Shown here: one piece after another, positions 1 through 5,575 of the stretch
Layout: every line of letters starts with the position of its first letter
Numbering within the stretch: the stretch's first letter is position 1
NCBI GenBank assembly: GCA_021775275.1
Contig: JAJFIE010000125.1
Span: 1-5,741 of the forward strand
Length of the DNA stretch: 5,741 bases
Reading direction: 5' to 3'
Source: Rhodospirillales bacterium
GTDB taxonomy: Bacteria > Pseudomonadota > Alphaproteobacteria > Rhodospirillales > Casp-alpha2
The notes under the pieces: generated by a model
Told to the model about the DNA's origin: nothing
The model's input: the letters and a program-made list of their open reading frames with translations, nothing else
Database searches by the model: none
Position numbers and translations under genes: made by a program

Positions 1-613
1 TGAGTTGAAGGGTCGACAGATATGTCGGTGGGTGTTCGTTGATCAGATTGGCTGTTTCGGTGATGTGTTGCTCCCAGTTTTCCTGCCCGGCCAGCCCCAG
101 GATCACCGTCGCCGATACTTTCAGGCCAGCCTCGCTCGCGTTGTCCAGGGCCATGCCGTGGGTCTTTTGTGAAGCACCCTTTACAACGCGCTTGAGCACC
201 TGTGTCGAGCCTGACTCGATTCCTAAGTAAACCAGATTGAGATTCCGCTGTTTTAATTCAATGAGCTCATCAATGCTCTTATCAATCAGGTTCTTCGGCG
301 TGGCGTAGGCTGATACCCTGCTCAGGTGGGGCAACGCTTCATGCAGCTTATCAAGGATGGCCCGCAGGTCATCCATTGGCAGGGTCAGGGCGTCACCATC
401 GGCCAGGAATACCCGGCTGGCATCAGGCCAGTCACGGGCAGCGTCGTCTATGTCAGCGAACACCTGATCTTGTGGCCTGGCCGCGTAGGACTTGGTTTTA
501 TACATGGAACAGAAGGTGCAATAATTGGCAGAACATCCAAGCGTTGCCTGAATGATCAGATTATTGCCCTCACTCGGTGGCCGGTAGAGCGGCATGTCAT
601 AGTAAATCGTCAC
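1..613 (-). CDS. Radical SAM protein, COG1032-like (partial, 3' end outside window)
   Basis: Seen: 204 codons are present and the C-terminus lies beyond base 1. The 4Fe-4S motif GCSANYCTFCSMYK has Cys27, Cys32 and Cys35, a CX4CX2C spacing rather than the textbook CX3CX2C. Further barrel motifs follow: LADGDAL (about 70-76), SAYATPKNL (101-109), GIESGS (131-136) and ILGLAGQ (171-177). The GTG start is chosen because it follows GGAG by 5 bases, an in-frame TAA lies upstream (659-661), and no other start codon falls between. Known: radical SAM enzymes bind a 4Fe-4S cluster and S-adenosylmethionine and generate a 5'-deoxyadenosyl radical; this cytosolic COG1032-like group has many members of unknown substrate. 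Inference: it starts 32 bp after the LuxR-type gene stop and is probably co-transcribed with it. The class is sure; the substrate cannot be named from this fragment. Confidence 0.9.
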   Translation of the reverse strand, partial: MTIYYDMPLYRPPSEGNNLIIQATLGCSANYCTFCSMYKTKSYAARPQDQVFADIDDAARDWPDASRVFLADGDALTLPMDDLRAILDKLHEALPHLSRVSAYATPKNLIDKSIDELIELKQRNLNLVYLGIESGSTQVLKRVVKGASQKTHGMALDNASEAGLKVSATVILGLAGQENWEQHITETANLINEHPPTYLSTLQL

Positions 614-645
614 GTCGTCTCCACAGTCAAATCCGACCCCGCACC

Positions 646-1491
646 CTAGTTTGTTTCCTTACCTTGCAAAAACATCAACGGGTCATGGGTAATGTCGCCG
701 CCGGCGTGCGACAGGGTTTCGAAGAATAATCCGAAGAGTTCCGACTGGGATGAAATTTCCAGCTTGCCGTAGATGCTCTTCATGTGATTGCGCACGGTTC
801 CCGGCGAAATCCCCAGCAACCGGGCGATAGACTTGGCGGAATGCCCTTTCAGCAACAGATGGGTGATCTCGCTTTCCCGGTCGGTCAGCACCGAGGTTGC
901 GAACAACCTGAACGCCTGGGTCATGCGAACATGAAAATCGATGCTGAACCGGTCGCTGGACAGAAGTTCCGGACGAATGCGCATCCAGATACGCTGCATG
1001 ACCGCGCTGACTATGTCGGATGACTGATTGAGAAACCGCATTTCCGCTGGCAGATATTTTGCCTTTTCGCCGCCCCGCGAGAGGGACACATGAGCCGTTG
1101 TATTTTCATCAATGGGCAACAACCAGCCAGCTTCTTCGGCATCTGAATACGCCGCATAATAATCGCGGTAAAATTTCCCGGATGTGAAGTCGGCGGGCGC
1201 CAGTTGCCGCATGGTGTAGCAACCCGGTGCGATATTTTCCTGAAATGCATTGTAAAACGGACACAGCAGGTACGGCCCCTCGGCGTAGCGCTCGCGTATC
1301 TGGTCGCGGTAGTTATAGTCGACCTCGATGGGGGGCGCCTCGCGGCGAAAAAAAACCACATACCAGCTTTCAAAGGGAACCATTGTCGCAATGGCATCCA
1401 TCAGCGCCTGAAGCACCGTCGGATGGTCAATGGTCTCGATGACCCGACCCACACAACTGTTCCATGCAACCAAATCGAATTTCTTGCTCAT
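646..1491 (-). CDS. LuxR-family transcriptional regulator
   Basis: Seen: 281 residues from the ATG at 1491. The C-terminus (about 202-260) is a GerE/LuxR helix-turn-helix: LTDRE opens it, GHSAKSIARLLGIS forms the scaffold helices and SPGTVRNHMKSIYGKL is the recognition helix. The N-terminal 180 residues resemble a GAF/autoinducer-like sensor fold rich in aromatics (YLLCPFYNAF, FYRDYYAAY), but there is no receiver domain and no acyl-homoserine-lactone signature I can identify, so the ligand is unknown. A GTG two codons upstream (1497) is an alternative start; neither start has a strong Shine-Dalgarno. Known: such proteins are cytosolic DNA-binding regulators. Inference: it probably regulates itself, the downstream radical SAM gene, or the divergent HPt gene across the shared intergenic region. 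Confidence 0.9.
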   Translation of the reverse strand: MSKKFDLVAWNSCVGRVIETIDHPTVLQALMDAIATMVPFESWYVVFFRREAPPIEVDYNYRDQIRERYAEGPYLLCPFYNAFQENIAPGCYTMRQLAPADFTSGKFYRDYYAAYSDAEEAGWLLPIDENTTAHVSLSRGGEKAKYLPAEMRFLNQSSDIVSAVMQRIWMRIRPELLSSDRFSIDFHVRMTQAFRLFATSVLTDRESEITHLLLKGHSAKSIARLLGISPGTVRNHMKSIYGKLEISSQSELFGLFFETLSHAGGDITHDPLMFLQGKETN

Positions 1492-1526
1492 GCGCACAAC
1501 ATCTAAGTTAATACCAGGGTGCCGTG

Positions 1527-1554
1527 ATCCTATGCCGCTTCACAAATAAGACAA
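1527..1554 (-). promoter_or_regulatory. Possible sigma70-type promoter of the LuxR-type gene
   Basis: On the minus strand TTGTCT (1549-1554) and TAGGAT (1527-1532) are separated by 16 bases, each matching four of six consensus positions. This would give a leader of about 30 bases before the ATG at 1491. It is a pattern match only. Confidence 0.3.
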
Positions 1555-1564
1555 GAAATACCAG

Positions 1565-1612
1565 CATGTGATGGCGATTCATGTCATGGCCCTGTCAGAC
1601 AACCATGTCACG
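1565..1612. repeat. Cluster of CATGTSA/TGTSA repeats in the divergent intergenic region
   Basis: CATGTGATGGC (1565-1575) and CATGTCATGGC (1580-1590) match at 10 of 11 positions and are offset by 15 bases. CATGTCACG follows at 1604-1612 and another TGTCA at 1593-1597. The cluster sits between the divergent LuxR-type and HPt genes, just upstream of the likely LuxR promoter. Operator function is inferred from position and repetition only. Confidence 0.35.
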
Positions 1613-1676
1613 ATTTTTCTCTGAATGGTGTATGAGGACAGGATTAAATTACTGCGCGGGAAGCAAGACAGGTTTC

Positions 1677-2513
1677 ATGAGCGATAAAAACGCCCAAAAC
1701 AAGCACACGAACAAACATTCGTTCGTCGACGATATGGCCGATGAATACCGGGCCGATACGCTCACCCGTCTGGCCAGGGTTTCCCTGACGTTGGATGAAC
1801 TTGCGAGGGCTGGCGCGCCGGATGAAGACCTTTTGGGCGAGATTAAATCTCATGCCCACAGCATCAAGGGTGCCTCAAAGACATTTGGATTTACCGGTTT
1901 GTCTGTTGTCGCTCACGCCATGGACGACTTTCTCCGCAACCTTGATTTAGACGGTGGGCTGGTATTTCTGGATGACCTCGAACGCTTGAACAATCTGATG
2001 ATTTCCGTCACCAGCGCCAGTGACATCATTTCCCAGAAAACCGGTGAAAAAATGCTGTCCGACCTTGATTTGCCGATGGATAACCACGGAAAAGGAACAC
2101 ACGCCAAGGGACAGGCAATCGCACTGCTGATCATGGCGCGTGGCGATGAGCGAAACGCCATGGCCCGGACTCTGGAAATCCTCGGGCTAGGCGTTCTCAC
2201 GGCGCGGGATGGCGTTCAGGCCATTGAACTGGCGACTGTCCGGCGGCCGGATATTATCATAACCACCCTGCATAGCGATCGCCTGAGCGCCCCGGAGCTT
2301 GTTCAGGTGTTCGCAGAAATCAACGCGACCGCATCAATCCCGACACTGGTCATGTTACCGGAGGTCGACAAGAAGGCCGGATCAACCAGCAAGGATGCCA
2401 TCGCGCTGCTAACCAGTGAGCTGCCGCCCTCTGTCCACAAGATCAAGCAGGGCGCAAAACTTAACCAACAACTTTCCGCCAAACTGGTGGAACTTGGTGT
2501 TATTTCATTGTGA
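1677..2513 (+). CDS. HPt domain protein with C-terminal degenerate (pseudo-)receiver domain
   Basis: Seen: 278 residues from the ATG at 1677. Residues about 15-120 form a histidine phosphotransfer domain with the signature AHSIKGASKTFG, so His61 is the expected phosphorylated residue. Residues about 146-235 keep the receiver layout (IALLIMARGDERN, TLEILGLGVLTARDGVQAIELA, PDIIITTLHSDRLSAPELV), but the usual Asp-Asp pair aligns with Ala-Arg, the phospho-acceptor Asp aligns with Thr197, and no Lys-Pro motif is visible near the end. The start at 1677 is preferred over the in-frame ATG at 1581 because the extra 32 residues are Cys/Trp-rich and unlike the family, and AGG lies 4 bases before the ATG. 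Known: HPt domains relay phosphate between histidine kinases and response regulators in the cytosol. Inference: an orphan relay or adaptor protein; no kinase is next to it. Confidence 0.85.
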   Translation: MSDKNAQNKHTNKHSFVDDMADEYRADTLTRLARVSLTLDELARAGAPDEDLLGEIKSHAHSIKGASKTFGFTGLSVVAHAMDDFLRNLDLDGGLVFLDDLERLNNLMISVTSASDIISQKTGEKMLSDLDLPMDNHGKGTHAKGQAIALLIMARGDERNAMARTLEILGLGVLTARDGVQAIELATVRRPDIIITTLHSDRLSAPELVQVFAEINATASIPTLVMLPEVDKKAGSTSKDAIALLTSELPPSVHKIKQGAKLNQQLSAKLVELGVISL

Positions 2514-2541
2514 ATATGACGTTCAGGGTACGCGCCTAAAC

Positions 2542-3021
2542 CTATTTGACATCGGGGAAGTTCGGGTCGTCCACGTAGAGCCCGCAATTTTTCGGATCAA
2601 CGCCCAGCCGATTGCACAGCGTGACGATTTCGATCTGATCGGTCAGGGCCTTCTTTCCGTTCGGCCCGGAATCAGCCTCCGATACCGCCAGACAGATACG
2701 GATAAGCAACTCGCGGGTTGGTGCTTCCGGCGCACCTTCCAACAGGGCGTCCATGGCCAGTTTATGGCCATCTTCGGAATGCTCCAGAATGGCGTCTGTA
2801 AATTCATTGAACAGATTGACGCCTTCATGGGGGTCAAACACTTTCAATCGGTCCAGTGTTTCCAAAATCTGGTCGAGGCGAATCCGTTCGGCAAACGACA
2901 CGTCACCGTCGGCGCTGGCCACCATGGCGCACGCCGCCATGGTGGCGCGCAGGAACGGCAGGTTGCGTTGGCGCTCCAGATGATCCTGAAACTGGTTAAG
3001 CAGGGTTTCGATAAAGCTCAT
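2542..3021 (-). CDS. TerB-like (tellurite resistance TerB / DjlA N-domain family) protein
   Basis: Seen: 159 residues, all alpha-helical in style with no signal peptide or membrane segment. The TerB hallmark FLRATMAACAMVASADGD is followed by VSFAE, giving acidic residues Asp38, Asp40 and Glu45. A second, weaker repeat (LAVSEADSGPNGKKALTDQ, about 111-129) occupies the place where the family usually has another acidic loop. It ends with NRLGVDP and a short tail. Known: TerB domains are cytosolic, bind divalent metal through such acidic loops and often accompany stress or membrane-linked systems. Here no other ter gene is nearby, so tellurite resistance should not be assumed. The ATG at 3021 has only a weak ribosome site. 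The gene converges on the HPt gene with 28 bp between stops, and no terminator hairpin is visible there. Confidence 0.8.
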   Translation of the reverse strand: MSFIETLLNQFQDHLERQRNLPFLRATMAACAMVASADGDVSFAERIRLDQILETLDRLKVFDPHEGVNLFNEFTDAILEHSEDGHKLAMDALLEGAPEAPTRELLIRICLAVSEADSGPNGKKALTDQIEIVTLCNRLGVDPKNCGLYVDDPNFPDVK

Positions 3022-3114
3022 ATCAAACAGCCATTTTCCCGGTTGATACGGATGTTCCCATATCCATGGACAGATTTGAAGGCCTTTGGTTTACAAACAT
3101 ATGATTCACAAGAC

Positions 3115-3129
3115 GGAAAATTAATTTCC
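3115..3129. promoter_or_regulatory. Inverted repeat GGAAA-N5-TTTCC between divergent genes
   Basis: A 15-base element with perfect 5-base arms around ATTAA lies in the roughly 200 bp spacer between the divergent TerB-like and lipoprotein genes. It could be an operator; AT-rich short palindromes also arise by chance. The rest of 3022-3224 holds no other gene I can support. Confidence 0.2.
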
Positions 3130-3167
3130 AGACTCAGCAATTGCGAAAATAATGGCGCGCCCGTACA

Positions 3168-3196
3168 TCATTGGGGTTAAAGTCTTTCCATATAAT
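3168..3196 (+). promoter_or_regulatory. Likely promoter of the lipoprotein gene
   Basis: TATAAT at 3191-3196 is an exact -10 consensus. TCATTG at 3168-3173 is a weak -35 at 17-base spacing (TTGGGG at 3171 would be spaced only 14). The predicted leader is about 20 bases and contains the Shine-Dalgarno GAGAGGG before the ATG at 3225. Confidence 0.45.
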
Positions 3197-3224
3197 ATTG
3201 AGATGATCTGAGAGGGTCGGCTCC

Positions 3225-3938
3225 ATGAACAGATCCAGACACATCATGATACTGATAGCTGCCGGGCTTGGCGTTGCCGTGTTGGCCGGATGCACCTATC
3301 AGGGTGGTGACGTGAACCCCTTCGTTCGCAAGACAACGTGGTACAGCTATCTGAATGGCGATGATCTCAGGGCCACCTGTGAGGCCGGACAGGCTGATTC
3401 CCTGCGTCTGGTTTACAATGCCATTCACACAGAACAGATCCGCACCTATGACATCACCATGGCGCCCGATGGTGAAAATCCTTCACTGAAGGTTCGTGTC
3501 CTTGGCCCCACTGATTTTTCCAAACTGGGATTTGATGACCTGGTGGCGCCCTGGCGGGGTGACACTGTTGTCACTCATCTGCGACAGCAGGACATGGATA
3601 ATTTGTGGACCGCCATGGACACCAGCGGCGCGTTCGCCCCGGCGCCAGAGGGATTGTTTCTGGTTTCTGAAAAATTTTTCTGGCTGACGGCAATCTGCCG
3701 GGAAGGGCGTTTTTCCTACAACGCCTTTGTCTGGCCATCAGACCGCTTTGATAACATCCGGTTCGACGACCTGCTGTTCGCCTGGGACATGACCGATGTC
3801 GCCGTCAAGCCGCCCAGACAGGCGACCAATTTCGACATTTACGGCGAAGTCAATCCGAAGAACAAGGAAGGCCCATACTATCAACTGACCATCGGAAAAA
3901 ATGGCCTGAAAGGCGCGACCCCCCTATTTTCGAACTGA
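3225..3938 (+). CDS. Lipoprotein of unknown function
   Basis: Seen: 237 residues with a lipoprotein signal: positive start (MNRSRH), hydrophobic stretch to residue 20, then the lipobox LAGC with Cys23 as the lipidated residue. The +2 residue is Thr, not Asp, which by the usual rule favours the outer membrane facing the periplasm. The mature part has motifs WYSYLNGDDLRATC, RLVYNAIHTEQIRTYD and FFWLTAICREGRFSYNAFVWP. Cys52 and Cys158 are its only mature cysteines apart from the lipidated one and could form a disulfide. The start is supported by GAGAGGG 8 bases upstream. I do not recognise a named function; the style fits uncharacterised alphaproteobacterial lipoproteins. It has its own promoter and converges on the beta-barrel gene, so it is likely monocistronic. 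Confidence 0.85.
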   Translation: MNRSRHIMILIAAGLGVAVLAGCTYQGGDVNPFVRKTTWYSYLNGDDLRATCEAGQADSLRLVYNAIHTEQIRTYDITMAPDGENPSLKVRVLGPTDFSKLGFDDLVAPWRGDTVVTHLRQQDMDNLWTAMDTSGAFAPAPEGLFLVSEKFFWLTAICREGRFSYNAFVWPSDRFDNIRFDDLLFAWDMTDVAVKPPRQATNFDIYGEVNPKNKEGPYYQLTIGKNGLKGATPLFSN

Positions 3939-3950
3939 GACAGTCCTCCG

Positions 3951-3965
3951 TTCCAAGCTTTGGAA
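3951..3965. terminator. Small hairpin between convergent genes
   Basis: TTCCAA and TTGGAA form a perfect 6-bp stem around GCT in the 36 bp between the convergent lipoprotein and beta-barrel stops. There is no T-tract on either side, so it is at best a weak bidirectional terminator or 3'-end hairpin. Confidence 0.3.
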
Positions 3966-3974
3966 TATCATCCC

Positions 3975-5156
3975 TCAGAAAGCCAAACTTATTTTAGCTG
4001 TCACCGCGAAATCTGTTTCCAGTTGTGGTCCGTCCAGGTTCTGATAGATCGGCACCGTCGCTTCCAGGGCCATCTGGCTTCCGCCGGCAATCACCGCATT
4101 CACACCAGCCGAGAGATTGATGACCCGCTGTCCGCGACGATTCGGATCGCCCGTCGGCGCAAGGGTCGTACTGATCTGGGAGTCCCGGCCATCAATATTG
4201 CCGACGACTTTCCCCTGTACCCGCCCGAAAACAGCGGCCCAATCGGCCAGGTCACGCGCCCCCCAAAACGACGCCTCGAAGGTATTTCCGAGCCGGTATC
4301 CATTATTGTTCCGTCCCGGTCGCAGCGTCGCGGCGATTTGCGTTCCCCAGGCATAACCCTGGTTCATTCCCGTATAGGACAGACTTGGAATGACATCCCA
4401 TGTTCCTGATCCCAATTGCATCGGATACGGCAGCGGATTGCTCCCGGTCGGATCAGCAGGGGTGTTGTCTTTTTCTTCAATGCTACCCAAGGGGATACTG
4501 AGACCAAGACCGCCCGTTATTGAACCGGAACCGGACTGGTAGAACTTGTAAACCGTGCCGACCCTGGGGTCGCCGATACCTTCGGAACGGGTTGTGAACT
4601 TCGTACCCCCCCGGTTTATGTGATCCATGGACTTGCGGATATAGGGAACGCCTCCCGTCACGGCCCACTCATCGGTGATGCCGTACATGGCCATTCCCAT
4701 CACCATTCCCACATCCATCCGCAGGGGCGCGACCATGAAATCAGCGAGGACCTGATCCTGAGAGACATCGCTCGTGCCCGACCTGTTTCCCTGCATCTTC
4801 ATGTACGAGCCAGAGAGCGAAAGCATGAGCTTGCCTTCCGGCGGTGTGTTGGCGCCAACAACACCCGGCGGCGGCGTCGTGGCCGGACGCATCTTCATGC
4901 CCATATCGCCTTCCGGCGGCATGGCGGACCCATCATCGGTTCCACTGTCGGTTTCGTCCACGTGCATGTCGGCAACTTCAGCGCCGAACAGAAATTCCCC
5001 CTCATAGAGCGGCACGGTCTGTGTCGGGCTCTGCCATTCTCCGGCATGAAAGCTTGCAAATGAGACACCCGGTTGGTACGCGCCGGCCAAAACAGTCAAG
5101 CTGACAAGAGCGGCAAAACGACCCGTTACACGTCTAGTGTGGAATGTACTTCGCAT
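3975..5156 (-). CDS. Met-rich outer-membrane beta-barrel protein (transporter-like family)
   Basis: Seen: 393 residues. The signal peptide has Arg-rich n-region, a hydrophobic core at 14-34 and likely cleavage after SFA (residue 34). Residues about 60-105 form an acidic, then Met/Pro-rich linker (EGDMGMKMRP). From about 108 to the end are alternating beta-strand patterns, with the landmarks MDVGMVMGMAMYG (147-159), RSEGIGD, GLSIPLGS, YPMQLGSGTWD, NNNGYRLGN and DGPQLETDF, ending in a C-terminal Phe as expected for BAM-inserted barrels. Known: this resembles uncharacterised proteins labelled transporter or MetA-pathway-of-phenol-degradation-like, many of which are Met-rich. Inference: metal, possibly copper, handling at the outer membrane. 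The start has AGAGGA 7 bases upstream. It lies 15 bp after the broken small membrane gene and is probably its operon partner. Confidence 0.85.
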   Translation of the reverse strand: MRSTFHTRRVTGRFAALVSLTVLAGAYQPGVSFASFHAGEWQSPTQTVPLYEGEFLFGAEVADMHVDETDSGTDDGSAMPPEGDMGMKMRPATTPPPGVVGANTPPEGKLMLSLSGSYMKMQGNRSGTSDVSQDQVLADFMVAPLRMDVGMVMGMAMYGITDEWAVTGGVPYIRKSMDHINRGGTKFTTRSEGIGDPRVGTVYKFYQSGSGSITGGLGLSIPLGSIEEKDNTPADPTGSNPLPYPMQLGSGTWDVIPSLSYTGMNQGYAWGTQIAATLRPGRNNNGYRLGNTFEASFWGARDLADWAAVFGRVQGKVVGNIDGRDSQISTTLAPTGDPNRRGQRVINLSAGVNAVIAGGSQMALEATVPIYQNLDGPQLETDFAVTAKISLAF

Positions 5157-5171
5157 AGGTTTTTCCTCTGG

Positions 5172-5355
5172 TTAGAACCGAGTCGGCGAAGCCATGGGGC
5201 TGCCGGTGGATGTCGATATCATTGTTCCGTCTTCTTGATGCCCGTGCGATGTGGATGCACCGGCTATCGCCTGTATTACCCAGCCGACTATGGCGATTGC
5301 GAAAACCAGGGTCGTGACCGTTGTCCGAAAACCGTAAATCGTAAATCGTCTTCAT
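5172..5355 (-). pseudogene. Small single-helix membrane protein gene, frameshifted by a 7-bp tandem duplication
   Basis: Seen: from the ATG at 5355 (GGAAGG 9 bases upstream) the frame reads MKTIY, then meets two tandem copies of GATTTAC (plus strand GTAAATC at 5334-5340 and 5341-5347) and shifts out of frame. With one copy removed the frame reads 58 residues to the TAA at 5172: MKTIYGFR, a clear transmembrane helix (about 11-29, VTTLVFAIAIVGWVIQAIAG) and a Ser/Thr/His tail ending SPMASPTRF. The downstream frame has no start codon of its own after the preceding in-frame TGA. The gene stops 15 bp before the barrel gene and lies under the FNR-type box, so it would be the first gene of that unit. 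It may be a true pseudogene, a slip-prone switch, or a sequence error. I do not recognise the family. Confidence 0.6.
5334..5347. repeat. Exact 7-bp tandem duplication GTAAATC x2
   Basis: Two head-to-tail copies, followed by a partial third (GT), lie within codons 4-8 of the small membrane protein gene on the minus strand. The unit length is not a multiple of three, so copy number decides the reading frame. Confidence 0.9.
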
Positions 5356-5415
5356 GAAACTGTGCCTTCCCTGAATTTTGCATATGTCCTCTACAGCAAT
5401 TGCTGCGGTGCAACA

Positions 5416-5429
5416 TTGATCTGCGTCAA
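5416..5429 (-). promoter_or_regulatory. FNR/FixK-type box
   Basis: TTGATCTGCGTCAA fits the TTGA-N6-TCAA consensus of FNR/FixK/Anr regulators, in the TTGAT-N4-GTCAA form common in alphaproteobacteria. Its centre is 67 bases before the ATG at 5355. Class II placement (-41.5) would put the start of transcription near 5381, with a weak -10 (TAGAGG, 5388-5393) in the right place. The motif is symmetric; the minus strand is assigned because only minus-strand genes follow. It suggests low-oxygen activation of the small gene and the barrel gene. Confidence 0.65.
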
Positions 5430-5503
5430 ATCTTCTGCGCGGGGAGAGAAGGCATGAATTTGGGGTCGCCCTGAAAGGTGCGGGGCTGCCGTACATCGCT
5501 CAT
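5426..5503 (-). CDS. Possible 25-residue small protein
   Basis: An ATG at 5503 follows GGAG by 8 bases and opens 25 codons (MSDVRQPRTFQGDP to PAQKI) ending in a TGA that overlaps the FNR-type box. It has no signal, helix or family that I recognise. It lies 72 bp after the cytochrome stop, past a hairpin. The ribosome site is the main support; ORFs this short often occur by chance, so it may be a leader peptide, a remnant, or nothing. Confidence 0.3.
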   Translation of the reverse strand: MSDVRQPRTFQGDPKFMPSLPAQKI

Positions 5504-5542
5504 TCGGATTTCTCCACTCGGGCGAATGCTAAACGGACCGAT

Positions 5543-5572
5543 ACGGTGAACCCGGAATTATCGGGTCACCGT
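5543..5572 (-). terminator. Strong hairpin downstream of the cytochrome c gene
   Basis: ACGGTGAACCCG (5543-5554) pairs with CGGGTCACCGT (5562-5572), an 11-bp stem with one bulged A and a 7-base loop. It begins 3 bases after the cytochrome stop. No T-tract follows on the minus strand, so it may be an atypical terminator or an mRNA 3'-end stabiliser rather than a standard intrinsic terminator. Confidence 0.5.
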
Positions 5573-5575
5573 GAT

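Noticed and set aside
326..649. A 107-codon plus-strand open frame
   Set aside because: It lies antisense to the radical SAM gene, whose cluster motif makes the minus strand certain.
1581..1676. Upstream start for the HPt protein at 1581
   Set aside because: The added 32 residues (Cys- and Trp-rich) do not look like this family, would overlap the repeat cluster, and have no better ribosome site than the ATG at 1677.
2542..3021. Tellurite resistance operon
   Set aside because: Only a lone TerB-like domain is present; no TerC, TerD or other ter genes are in the window.
2416..3180. A 254-codon plus-strand open frame
   Set aside because: It runs antisense to the whole TerB-like gene and overlaps the end of the HPt gene; its translation shows no recognisable domain.
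4620..5063. Long plus-strand open frames opposite the barrel gene
   Set aside because: Low-complexity, His/Arg-rich shadows of the barrel coding strand with no plausible ribosome site or domain.
5134..5496. A 120-codon minus-strand open frame covering the small membrane gene
   Set aside because: It overlaps the barrel start, and its translation is Arg/His-rich without structure. The other frame, once the duplication is removed, gives a transmembrane helix and natural spacing to the barrel.
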